Source: Oscillibacter hominis | Lineage (GTDB): Bacteria; Bacillota; Clostridia; Oscillospirales; Oscillospiraceae | Length of the DNA stretch: 64,000 nucleotides | Direction of reading: 5' to 3' | Assembly (NCBI RefSeq): GCF_014334055.1 | Contig: NZ_CP060490.1 | Span: 1,612,001 to 1,676,000 of the forward strand | In this document: positions 57,281 to 64,000 of the stretch, piece after piece | How the letters are laid out: every line of letters begins with the position of its first letter | Numbering within the stretch: position 1 is the stretch's first letter | The notes under the pieces: model-generated | Database searches by the model: none | Told to the model about the DNA's origin: nothing | Seen by the model: only the letters and a program-made list of their open reading frames with translations | Program-made: the position numbers and the translations under genes

Positions 57281-58314
57281 GCCTGTTCCACACTCACTTT
57301 CTGCCGCTTGTGTTCCCGGTAGATCTTGACAAACTCCTTGCTGAGGATCATCACCACGATGAAGCCCGTGAGGATGGAGACGATGGACGCCGGGATGCCC
57401 ATCTGGCGCTGCATGGTGTTGGCGCCCACCTGCAGCGCGGCAAATCCGATGGACACGGCCACCACCGCCAGCGGGTGGTTCCGGGCCAGCAGAGCAACCA
57501 AAATGGCGGTGTAGCCGTTTCCGCCGGAGAGGTTTTCAAGGAGGCGGCGCTGCACGCCCAAAAGCTCGCTCATGCCAGCCATGCCGGCCAATCCGCCGCT
57601 GATGACCGCGGCCAGCAGCAGGCTCCTTTGAACGGGGATGCCGGTGCAGAAGGCGCTGCGCCGGTTGCTGCCGCTGATGCGCAGCTCAAAGCCCAGCGTG
57701 GTGCGCCGCATGATGAACCAGAGCAGCAGCGCGCATGCAACGGCGATGACAAAACCCAGGTGCAGCCGGGTGGGCGGCAGCAGGGCGGGCAGGGATGCCT
57801 CCACGCCGATGCGGGCGCTCTGGGGCAGGTTGTCCGAGGGGTCCTGAAGGAAGCCCCGGATGGCGATGCCCAAAATCATGGTGGCAATGTAGTTGAACAT
57901 GATGGTGTTTACCGTCTCGGAGATGCCCATGCGGTTTTTAAGAAAGGCGGGGATGAAGGCCCAGATGCCGCCGGCCACAAAAGAGGCGACGATGGACAAG
58001 ATCACCCGCACCACCCCGGGGGCGGGCAGCCACAGAGCGATGATGGCGGAGACCAAGGCGCCCATATAGAGCTGGCCCTCGCCGCCGATGTTGAAAAAGC
58101 CTGTGCTGAACGCCACGGACACGCCCAGTCCCACAAAAATCAGCGGCGTGGCCTTGACCATAATCTCTGCGAAGCCGTTGAGGCTTCCAAAGATGCCGTA
58201 GATAAAATAGTAGCCGGCCTCCACAGGGTCCGCCCCGGCGACCAGGATCAGCAGCACTGCAACCACCAGCACCGCCGCCGTCTGCATCCCCAAACGCAGC
58301 AGTTTCTTTTTCAC
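57277..58314 (-). CDS. Nucleoside ABC transporter permease (BMP type, YufP-like)
   Basis: 345 residues with about 9 helices, starting with GTG that overlaps the ATPase stop (GTGA). Family features: FNIGGEGQLYMGALVSAI, FIPAFLKNRMGISETVNTIMFNYIA, and the C-terminal GNGYTAILVALLARNHPLAVVAVSI. Forms the second membrane half of the importer. Confidence 0.88.
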   Translation of the reverse strand: MKKKLLRLGMQTAAVLVVAVLLILVAGADPVEAGYYFIYGIFGSLNGFAEIMVKATPLIFVGLGVSVAFSTGFFNIGGEGQLYMGALVSAIIALWLPAPGVVRVILSIVASFVAGGIWAFIPAFLKNRMGISETVNTIMFNYIATMILGIAIRGFLQDPSDNLPQSARIGVEASLPALLPPTRLHLGFVIAVACALLLWFIMRRTTLGFELRISGSNRRSAFCTGIPVQRSLLLAAVISGGLAGMAGMSELLGVQRRLLENLSGGNGYTAILVALLARNHPLAVVAVSIGFAALQVGANTMQRQMGIPASIVSILTGFIVVMILSKEFVKIYREHKRQKVSVEQA

Positions 58315-59837
58315 GCGTGCACCTCCTCCAGCTTGTGTCCGCCCATCAAAAGGCCGATGGTCTCCACGCTCAGATCCGGCGTGTTTTCCAGAACGCCCAT
58401 GATTTTGCCGGAAAAAATCACGGCAATGCGGTCAGACATCTTCATGATCTCCTCCAGGTCCGTGGAGATCAGCAGCACGCTTTTGCCGCTGTTGCGGCAG
58501 GCGATCAGCTGCTCATGGACATACTCCGAGGCGCCGATGTCCAGTCCCCGGGTGGGCTGCATGGCGATGAGCAGCTGCGGCTCCACGCCGATCTCCCGGG
58601 CCAGGATGATCTTCTGCTGGTTGCCGCCGGAGAGGTTGCCCACCCGGGCGGAGAGGCCCGGGGCGCGGACGTCGTACTTCTCCATGGCGGCGGCGGTGGA
58701 GGATTCAATCTGGCGGCGCTGGAAGATGCCGTGCTTTGCGTTTGGCGCCGCATAATAGCTGCGCAGCAGCAAATTGTCCTTTACGTCGGCGTCCAGCACC
58801 AGGCCATCCCGGTGGCGGTCGTCGGGAATATAGGAGATGCCCATGCGGAAGCGCTCCCGGATGCCGGCCCTTGTGATGTCCTTTCCCTGGTAGAGGATGG
58901 AGCCGCCGCTCTGACGGCGGATGCCGCAGATGGCCTCCGCCAGGTAGCCCTGGCCGTTGCCGTCCACACCGGCCACGCCTACGATCTCTCCCCGGCGCAC
59001 CTCCAGGTCAATGCCGTCCAAAAGAGGCGTGCCCCGGCTGCCGGAGAGGGTCAGGCCGCGGATGTTCAGCGTGGCCTCCCCCGGCTCCATAGCCGTCCGC
59101 TCCACCGTGTCCGTGTGGAGCTCACGGCCGATCATCATCTGGGAAAGCTGGGACTCGGTGCACGCGCCGGTCTCCACCGTGGCCACGTTCCGCCCGTCCC
59201 GCAGCACCGTGATTCGGTCGCTGACCTCCATAATCTCCGCCAGGTGGTGGGAGATCAGGATGATGCTGTGGCCGTCCGCCTTCAATGAGCGCAAAATGGC
59301 GAACAGCTCCCGGGCCTCCTGCGGGGTCAGCACGGCGGTGGGCTCGTCCAGCACCAGGAGCTTGGCGTTCCGGTAGAGGGCCTTGAGAATCTCCACCCGC
59401 TGCTGCTCGCCCACGGACAGCTGTTCGATCTTCTTGTTCACATCCACGATCAGTCCATAGCGCTGGGATACCTCGCTGAGCTGAGCCGCGATCTTCTTTG
59501 TATCCAGGAAGGGGTACCCCTCCGGCTTGAGGCCCAGGACGATGTTCTGCAGCACCGTCATGTTCTGCACCAGCATGAAGTGCTGGTGCACCATGCCGAT
59601 TCCGTGTAGGATGGCCTCCCCCGGCGTGCGGAACCGCACCGGCTCCCCTTTCCAGAAAATCTCCCCCCGGTCCGCCTGGTACAGCCCGAACAGGATGTTC
59701 ATCAGCGTGGTCTTACCCGCGCCGTTTTCTCCTAACAAGGCGTGGATCTGCCCTTCCTCCACGGTCAAATCCACGTCCGCATTGGCGATCACACCGGGAA
59801 ACTCCTTGGTGATGCCCTTCATCTTCAGCAATTCCAT
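58311..59837 (-). CDS. Nucleoside ABC transporter ATP-binding protein, two ABC domains
   Basis: 508 residues. First ABC: Walker A GENGAGKTT, signature LSVGEQQRVEIL, Walker B LLVLDEPT. Second ABC: degenerate Walker A-like VAGVDGNGQGYLA, signature LSGGNQQKIILA, Walker-B-like LLIAMQPTRGLD. The tandem layout is that of RbsA/YufO-type ATPases. ATG 59837 is chosen at MELLKMKGITKEF; GAAGGG lies 11 bases before it. Coupled to the permease by GTGA. Confidence 0.9.
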   Translation of the reverse strand: MELLKMKGITKEFPGVIANADVDLTVEEGQIHALLGENGAGKTTLMNILFGLYQADRGEIFWKGEPVRFRTPGEAILHGIGMVHQHFMLVQNMTVLQNIVLGLKPEGYPFLDTKKIAAQLSEVSQRYGLIVDVNKKIEQLSVGEQQRVEILKALYRNAKLLVLDEPTAVLTPQEARELFAILRSLKADGHSIILISHHLAEIMEVSDRITVLRDGRNVATVETGACTESQLSQMMIGRELHTDTVERTAMEPGEATLNIRGLTLSGSRGTPLLDGIDLEVRRGEIVGVAGVDGNGQGYLAEAICGIRRQSGGSILYQGKDITRAGIRERFRMGISYIPDDRHRDGLVLDADVKDNLLLRSYYAAPNAKHGIFQRRQIESSTAAAMEKYDVRAPGLSARVGNLSGGNQQKIILAREIGVEPQLLIAMQPTRGLDIGASEYVHEQLIACRNSGKSVLLISTDLEEIMKMSDRIAVIFSGKIMGVLENTPDLSVETIGLLMGGHKLEEVHA

Positions 59838-59876
59838 ACTTTTACAGCCCTTCTTTTCCGCTTGGCGCAGGCGCGC

Positions 59877-59929
59877 CAACATGCAGGCCTCTCCGCTGCG
59901 ATCCGCGGGGCAAAGAGGCCTGCATGTTG
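59877..59929 (-). promoter_or_regulatory. Intercistronic stem-loop between bmpA and the ATPase gene
   Basis: CAACATGCAGGCCTCT (59877-59892) and AGAGGCCTGCATGTTG (59914-59929) form a 16-bp perfect stem with a 21-base loop. The minus strand continues GGCGCG, not a T-run, so it is more likely an mRNA stabiliser/processing site that lets the binding protein message exceed the transporter message than a classic terminator. Confidence 0.6.
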
Positions 59930-59946
59930 CCTTTTCAATTCAGGAA

Positions 59947-60987
59947 TCAGTCGTTGGTGATCTGCTCGATGCGGGGCACTTCGATCTCGCCGCTTTTGAT
60001 TTTTTCCATGGTCTCGGCGACCAGGTCCTTGACCTCCTGGGGAACCTCACTGTCCAGCTCGCCGTAATCGGTGAGGCTCAGCACGTTGTCGGCGTAGCCG
60101 TACTCATGGATGCCGCCGGAGAAGGTGCCTTCCACCACTTCCTTCACAGCCACGGACACCAAATTCTCAATGTCGGACAGGTTGCACAGCAGCACGTTCT
60201 GAGGAGCCAGGTTCTGCTGGTCCAGCTCGCCCATGCAGTAGATGTCCGCCTCTTCGCAGGCCTTGATCATGCCGGCGTTGCTCTGGTTGGCACCGCCCAT
60301 GATGATGTCGGCACCCTTGTCGATCATGGCCTGGGCAGCCTCCTTGGACTTGGCTGCGTCGTCAAAGGAACCGGTGTAGGCGGTCATCACCTCGATGTCG
60401 GGGTTCTGGGCCTTGGCGCCCACCTTGTAGGCCTCCACGACCTTGATGATGGCGGGGCCCTCCACGCCGGCCACGGCGCCGATCTTGCCGCTCTCGCTCA
60501 TGGCGGCGGCCAGCACGCCCTGGATGTAGCCGGATTCCTGGGTCTTCAGGTTGTAGGAGGCCACGTTGTCCGCTTCCACCGTGCCGTCAATGATGGCAAA
60601 GGATACGTCGGGATAGCGCTCGGCCACGGCCAGTGCCGCGTCGCCGAAGGAGAAGCTGTGGCCAATGATCAGGTCAAAGCCCTGGGCGGCGTAGTCGGTG
60701 AAGACGGCCTCCATATCGGTGGGCTTCACGTTTTCCGTATATTTCACATCAATGTTGTAGAGCTCCTTGGCAGCCATCACCGCGTTGTATGCATAGCTGC
60801 TCCATGCGCCGTCATTGGCGGGACCCACCAGGCACAGCGCCACCTTGGCATCGTATTCTCCGCTGCCTGCGGAACCGGAGGCACTGCCGCTACCGGAGCC
60901 GGAGGCACTGCCGCCGCCGTTGCCGCCGCACGCTGCCAGGGAGAGCACCATCATCAGGGTCAGGATCAGAGACACTACTTTTTTCAT
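59947..60987 (-). CDS. bmpA: BMP family nucleoside-binding lipoprotein
   Basis: 346 residues. Lipobox SLAACG, a Gly/Ser-rich linker (about 21-42), then the basic membrane lipoprotein fold: ALCLVGPANDGAWSSYAYNAV, FDLIIGHSFSFGDA, SFAIIDGTVEADNVASYN, IGAVAGVEGPAIIKVVEAYKVGA and MGGANQSNAGMI. It binds (deoxy)nucleosides and hands them to the ABC permeases encoded downstream. GAAGGAGGAAG precedes the ATG. First gene of the importer operon. Confidence 0.9.
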   Translation of the reverse strand: MKKVVSLILTLMMVLSLAACGGNGGGSASGSGSGSASGSAGSGEYDAKVALCLVGPANDGAWSSYAYNAVMAAKELYNIDVKYTENVKPTDMEAVFTDYAAQGFDLIIGHSFSFGDAALAVAERYPDVSFAIIDGTVEADNVASYNLKTQESGYIQGVLAAAMSESGKIGAVAGVEGPAIIKVVEAYKVGAKAQNPDIEVMTAYTGSFDDAAKSKEAAQAMIDKGADIIMGGANQSNAGMIKACEEADIYCMGELDQQNLAPQNVLLCNLSDIENLVSVAVKEVVEGTFSGGIHEYGYADNVLSLTDYGELDSEVPQEVKDLVAETMEKIKSGEIEVPRIEQITND

Positions 60988-61327
60988 TTGATATCTTCCT
61001 CCTTCAATTTTGTTCCTCTCAGAGCCCCCCGTTCTCCCGGGAGAAGCTTCCGTTTATTTCATTCCGCAAAGCGGAAAGGAACCGCAACTGGCCCCGCTGT
61101 TGCAGGGCCTGGCCGCGCAAATCCCTCTGGGGGTTCCCAAAAAGCACTTGCGGCACAAGTGGGATTATAGGGGGTATTTTCGCGTTTGTACACTGATTTT
61201 TTGTCAAATTTTTGCTTTTTGTAGGAACTGGCAAAGTTCACCAATGTCCGCCCCATGCGGATAGGAAGATAGTTATATATCACTTTTACTTATAATAGAA
61301 ATCTAATTTTTTGTTAGGTAAACAAAC
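60988..61327 (-). promoter_or_regulatory. Leader and promoter region of the bmpA operon
   Basis: Minus-strand TGTACA (61187-61192), 17-base spacer and TATAAT (61164-61169) give a leader of about 170 bases. It contains a CACTTG/CAAGTG hairpin near its 5' end (about 61141-61162), a GGCCCTG/CGGGGCC hairpin (about 61092-61112) and further GC-rich pairings before GAAGGAGG. A possible second promoter lies further upstream. I compared it with the purine aptamer consensus and did not find the conserved loop bases, so no riboswitch class is assigned. Confidence 0.5.
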
Positions 61328-61366
61328 AAAAAAAGAGGTGAACACCAACGTTTCACCTCTTTTTTG
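61328..61366. terminator. Bidirectional terminator downstream of the sigma/DUF4179 operon
   Basis: AAAAAAAGAGGTGAA and TTTCACCTCTTTTTT form a long stem with a short loop and A/T runs on both sides. Confidence 0.9.
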
Positions 61367-61386
61367 TTAAAAACCTGTTTGACCGG

Positions 61387-62436
61387 TCAGCCGTTGTTCT
61401 GGATGGGGAATACAATTCCGCCCACGCTCAGGCTCTCCATTTCCTCAATGGGGATCACTTGTTCCAGCACCTCGCCCTTGACGCAATGGGTCTTCCCATT
61501 TTCAGGCCGGATACTGCCGCCGGAAGAGGAGAGATCCATGACCGTGCCGTCGGACTTGGTCAGCAGGACCTCCACATTCTCAAAGTAACGCTGTTGGGCG
61601 CGTTGGTCCGCGTCGCTGACCCGTCCGCTGGGCGCGTTGCTCCAATTTACCTCGCTGTCCACCTCATATTCCACCCGGACTGCCACAGGAGAGACCAGGA
61701 CATCCTTGATGGCAAAGGTCATGCCGTCCTGCTCAAAGGTCTTTCCGCCGCCCAGGGACACGGATGCGTCCTCATAGTCCACGTCAAAGCGGAACTTCCA
61801 ATGCCCTTCCACGATGGGCACCCGCTTCCCCTGATCCTCATCGAGCCAGTACAGCCCGTCAAACTCCGCCTTTGCGGTGGTGTGGGTCAGGGGGCTGTCG
61901 GCGCTGATGGTCTCCACGTACTGGATGGTATCGTCACCGGGGACCTCATCCACGAACCAGGCGGAGCCATGGGTGCCGCCCCGGACATTGAGGTCCGTGC
62001 CGCCGGTGCCGCCCACCAACAGCTGGTGGGAGCCGATGTCCTCCGGCAGAAGAGGCGTGCCGTCGTCCCGGCTGATGGTGTAGACAATGCAGGCGTTGTA
62101 CTGGTCGCCGATGATGGCGTCGGCGGTGATGGTCACGCCCTTGTCCGTGTCGCCGGCGCCGATGGGCCGGCCGATTTTGTCGATGACCTCCGTCTGGGCT
62201 ACGGAACCGCCCAACAGCGGGGAAAAGACCTCCACGGCGTCTTTCAGCACGCCTGTGGCTCCGGCGCCCACCACCAGGACGGCTGTCAGGGCGGCGGCCA
62301 CCAGGACCATCCGCTTCACCGGGCGGCGGTGGGCCTTGGGCTGGGCCGCCGCCAGTTCACCGATCAGCCGGGCCTTTTCCTCATCGCTGAAGCGGAGGGA
62401 GTCCAGCTCCCTGCGGTATTCAAACAGATTCTCCAT
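61387..62436 (-). CDS. DUF4179-type membrane protein, partner of the ECF sigma factor
   Basis: 349 residues. A cytoplasmic N-terminus of about 40 residues (SDEEKARLIGELAAAQPKAHRR) precedes one membrane helix (VLVAAALTAVLVVGAGATGVL), then an extracytoplasmic beta-rich domain typical of DUF4179 proteins that follow Clostridia ECF sigma genes. It overlaps the sigma gene by 17 bases, so it is likely its anti-sigma or sensor. ATG 62436 has GGAGGAG 7 bases before it; a TTG five codons earlier is disfavoured because that site would lie inside it. Confidence 0.78.
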   Translation of the reverse strand: MENLFEYRRELDSLRFSDEEKARLIGELAAAQPKAHRRPVKRMVLVAAALTAVLVVGAGATGVLKDAVEVFSPLLGGSVAQTEVIDKIGRPIGAGDTDKGVTITADAIIGDQYNACIVYTISRDDGTPLLPEDIGSHQLLVGGTGGTDLNVRGGTHGSAWFVDEVPGDDTIQYVETISADSPLTHTTAKAEFDGLYWLDEDQGKRVPIVEGHWKFRFDVDYEDASVSLGGGKTFEQDGMTFAIKDVLVSPVAVRVEYEVDSEVNWSNAPSGRVSDADQRAQQRYFENVEVLLTKSDGTVMDLSSSGGSIRPENGKTHCVKGEVLEQVIPIEEMESLSVGGIVFPIQNNG

Positions 62437-62908
62437 ATGCTGCTCCTCCAAATAAATCTCTCAATTTTGCCCTGCCCCGGGCCAGACGGGTGTGGACCGT
62501 GGCGGTGGGGATACCCAGAAGCTCCCCGATCTCCCCGGCCTGGTATCCCTCATAGTAATAAAGGTAGATCACGGCCCTGTAGTGGGGCGGAAGCTCATTC
62601 ACCGCCGCAAGCACTGCGCCGTCCGGCTGCTCCGGAGCCGCCACCTCCGCGCAGGCTTCCAGGTCACAGACCCTTTTGCGCCACGGGCTTTTCAGCACGT
62701 CCTTGCAGGCGTTTGCCGTCGTGCGCAGAATCCAGGCCTTCTCATGCTCCCTGCTTGCAAAGTCCCGCTCCTCTGACATGAGTTTCACCAATACGTTCTG
62801 GCACACGTCCTTTGCATCCTCTGTGTTTTTCAAATAACTGTAACTCAGCCGGAGAATGGTGTCCGCGTACGTATTCACCAAATACTCCGCCCGGGTGTTC
62901 TGATCCAT
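62420..62908 (-). CDS. ECF-type RNA polymerase sigma factor
   Basis: 162 residues. Region 2 (EYLVNTYADTILRLSYSYLKNTEDAKDVCQNVLVKL, WILRTTANACKDVLKSPWRK) and region 4 (LPPHYRAVIYLYYYEGYQAGEIGELLGIPTATVHTRLARGR) of the ECF family. AAAGGAG lies 9 bases before ATG 62908 and 6 before GTG 62911, so either start is possible; ATG is chosen. It is followed by the overlapping membrane protein, its probable regulator. A SigW-like candidate promoter upstream suggests autoregulation. Confidence 0.88.
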   Translation of the reverse strand: MDQNTRAEYLVNTYADTILRLSYSYLKNTEDAKDVCQNVLVKLMSEERDFASREHEKAWILRTTANACKDVLKSPWRKRVCDLEACAEVAAPEQPDGAVLAAVNELPPHYRAVIYLYYYEGYQAGEIGELLGIPTATVHTRLARGRAKLRDLFGGAAYGESV

Positions 62909-62975
62909 CACGGTTCACTCCTTTGCTTGCGGCGTCCCGCCGCATCAGCGCCATGGCCATGTCGCTTTCATCTGT

Positions 62976-63004
62976 AATACGACCAAAGCGGGGAAATCCT
63001 TTCA
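62976..63004 (-). promoter_or_regulatory. Candidate ECF autoregulatory promoter
   Basis: Minus-strand TGAAAG (62999-63004), a 17-base spacer and CGTATT (62976-62981), similar to the SigW-type TGAAAC-N16-CGTATA promoters. It lies about 65 bases before the sigma gene start. Confidence 0.5.
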
Positions 63005-63051
63005 CCGGGATTCCTCTATTTCTTATTTTCAAAAAATTCACAGGTCTCTCC

Positions 63052-63079
63052 TTGACATTCCTTTTCCCCGCGCTATAAT
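63052..63079 (+). promoter_or_regulatory. Promoter of the MarR-ABC exporter operon
   Basis: Perfect TTGACA (63052-63057), 16-base spacer and perfect TATAAT (63074-63079), 49 bases before the MarR start. Confidence 0.88.
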
Positions 63080-63092
63080 GTTTGACATCGAA

Positions 63093-63113
63093 CAATTTGC
63101 AAGCAAACAATTG
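63093..63113 (+). promoter_or_regulatory. Candidate MarR operator
   Basis: TTTGC-AA-GCAAA (63096-63107) forms the inner dyad with outer CAATT (63093-63097) and AATTG (63109-63113). It lies just downstream of the -10, an ideal position for autorepression by the encoded MarR protein. Confidence 0.55.
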
Positions 63114-63127
63114 AAAGGAGGGATTGC

Positions 63128-63586
63128 ATGTTTTGCCCGGATACCAATGCCCCGTTCCGGCAGGAGTCCATTTCACACCAGCTGCGTGTGCTGACCAACA
63201 AGATCAACCGCAGGGCGGAGGCTATGATCCAAATGGCATTGAACCGGGAGGTTACACAGATGCAGGGGCAGGTCATCGGGTATCTGTGCATACACAAAGA
63301 CCATGATGTGTTCCAGTACAACATTGAGGCCGTTTTCTCCATCAGCCGCTCCACCGCCTCCAAGATGCTCACGCTGATGGAGGACAATGGGCTGATCACC
63401 CGGACCGGAGTGGCCAGGGACGCGCGGCTGAAGAAAATTGTGCCGACCGAGAAATCAGTGCGCCTGTTCCACCAGATCACCCAGGGGATGGAGCAGTTTG
63501 AGCAGCTGCTCCGGACCGGCCTCACCGAGGAAGAAGTGACGGAGCTGCTGCGGCTGCTCCGAAAGGTACAAAAGAACGTGGAGTGA
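63128..63586 (+). CDS. MarR family transcriptional regulator, exporter-linked
   Basis: 152 residues with a winged HTH (YNIEAVFSISRSTASKMLTLMEDNGLITRT, then the wing VARDARLKKIVPTEK). GAAAGGAGGG precedes the ATG. It is followed 43 bases later by an ABC exporter gene. MarR-plus-heterodimeric ABC exporter operons commonly respond to toxic compounds, so repression of the exporter relieved by a ligand is the likely role (inference). Confidence 0.85.
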   Translation: MFCPDTNAPFRQESISHQLRVLTNKINRRAEAMIQMALNREVTQMQGQVIGYLCIHKDHDVFQYNIEAVFSISRSTASKMLTLMEDNGLITRTGVARDARLKKIVPTEKSVRLFHQITQGMEQFEQLLRTGLTEEEVTELLRLLRKVQKNVE

Positions 63587-63629
63587 GTTTCCCTCCACTG
63601 AAACGCAACTCAAAATAGGAGGATTTTTC

Positions 63630-64000
63630 ATGCTGAAAACCTTAAGCGCACGGGTCGGGCAATACAGGAAGGACTCGATCCTGGCGCCGCTGTTCACTGT
63701 GCTGGAGTCTGTGATGGAGACGCTGATCCCGCTGCTGATGGCCTCGATCATCGACGATGGCATCGAGGCCGGCAACGTGGGGCACGTGTACCAGTTCGGC
63801 CTGTTCATGATTTTGGCCGCGGCCATGGCGCTGCTGTTCGGCGTTCTGGCCGGCCGCTTTGCCGCCAGGGCGTCCACCGGCTTTGCATGCAACCTGCGCG
63901 CGGACATGTACCGCAACATCCAGACCTTCAGCTTTTCCAATATTGATAAATACAGCACCGCGGGGCTCATCACCCGCCTGACCACGGACGTCACCAATCT
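63630..64000 (+). CDS. ABC exporter, transmembrane/ATP-binding type, N-terminus only
   Basis: The first 123 codons; the gene runs off the right edge. AATAGGAGGA precedes the ATG. The visible part is the ABC transmembrane type 1 domain: helices near residues 18-40 (LAPLFTVLESVMETLIPLLMASIID) and 55-78 (FGLFMILAAAMALLFGVLAG), then FACNLRADMYRNIQTFSFSNIDKY and STAGLITRLTTDVTNL, typical of heterodimeric multidrug exporters. It probably forms an operon with the MarR gene. Confidence 0.88.
   Translation, partial: MLKTLSARVGQYRKDSILAPLFTVLESVMETLIPLLMASIIDDGIEAGNVGHVYQFGLFMILAAAMALLFGVLAGRFAARASTGFACNLRADMYRNIQTFSFSNIDKYSTAGLITRLTTDVTN

Noticed and set aside
59527..61170. 547-codon plus-strand frame opposite bmpA and the ATPase gene
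   Set aside because: It runs through an intergenic hairpin and two real genes on the other strand; composition is that of a shadow frame.
61190..61300. Possible purine riboswitch upstream of bmpA
   Set aside because: Some words such as TTCCTAC resemble the TTTCTACC loop, but the TATGG and other invariant aptamer bases and the three-way junction stems could not be traced.
61459..62781. 440-codon plus-strand frame opposite the DUF4179/sigma genes
   Set aside because: It crosses two overlapping genes on the opposite strand and shows no domain; a shadow frame.
1..64000. CRISPR arrays, tRNA and rRNA genes
   Set aside because: No regular array of 25-40 base repeats with spacers, and no sequence read as a tRNA cloverleaf or rRNA, was found. 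T-box stems and terminator hairpins were considered and assigned otherwise.

Overview
The window looks like a chromosomal segment of a GC-rich Clostridia member, most likely an Oscillospiraceae-type gut bacterium. This is inference from several signs: GC-rich Firmicutes-style genes with strong AGGAGG sites and many TTG/GTG starts, a FabK-type fatty-acid operon, a T-box leader, a DarA-type c-di-AMP receptor, a BMP-type nucleoside ABC system and a Tn916-type integrase. No tRNA, rRNA or CRISPR was recognised.

Layout. 1-2 kb: a small-multidrug-export-family protein and a PAP2 phosphatase, then a TipAS-type MerR regulator with its own operator. 2-6 kb: LRR protein, VWA/metallopeptidase-like protein and MoxR ATPase operon. 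6.2-10.6 kb: secreted coiled-coil protein plus MMPL/RND transporter. 10.7-15.3 kb: divergent cluster of a GltS-type symporter, an ornithine-cyclodeaminase-family (OCD) enzyme, a radical SAM protein and an RpiR regulator, whose shared promoter region carries a ladder of CTATCA boxes. 15.4-25.1 kb: a complete type II fatty-acid operon, acpP-accB-accC-accD-accA-fabH-fabK-fabD-fabG-fabF-fabZ, ending in a MarR (FabT-like) regulator, largely coupled by ATGA overlaps. 25.2-28.0 kb: PdaB-like deacetylase, DarA-type c-di-AMP receptor and a CPA2 antiporter.

28.1-38.2 kb: a 10.05-kb AT-richer integrative element inserted in the 5' end of a low-molecular-weight phosphotyrosine phosphatase gene. The 5' stub of the host gene survives at the left end. 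The element's right end supplies a new start codon, ribosome binding site and first codons that differ from the stub by silent changes over six codons, so the gene is restored. The element carries Int and Xis, a second short tyrosine recombinase, ArdC, a ribbon-helix-helix protein with three palindromic operators, two XRE repressors, a SLOG-protein operon with two unrecognised partners, and a secreted beta-helix/SLH surface protein. No relaxase or conjugation genes were seen.

38.2-52 kb: an orphan sugar-type binding lipoprotein next to a Cache-GGDEF-EAL protein, TyrA, a second OCD enzyme with an octopine-dehydrogenase-family enzyme and a divergent RpiR regulator, then argCJBD behind a promoter with ArgR-like boxes. 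52.2-55 kb: a T-box leader (specifier read as AUG) controlling metY-metA. 55-61 kb: guanine deaminase with a BMP-type nucleoside ABC importer. 61.3-62.9 kb: an ECF sigma factor with a DUF4179-type partner and a SigW-like candidate promoter. 63-64 kb: a MarR regulator and the start of an ABC exporter.

The best candidates for undescribed biology are the wobble-recoded gene-restoring insertion, the SLOG operon on the element, the radical SAM/OCD/symporter/RpiR cluster with its CTATCA ladder, and the orphan binding protein paired with a c-di-GMP enzyme.
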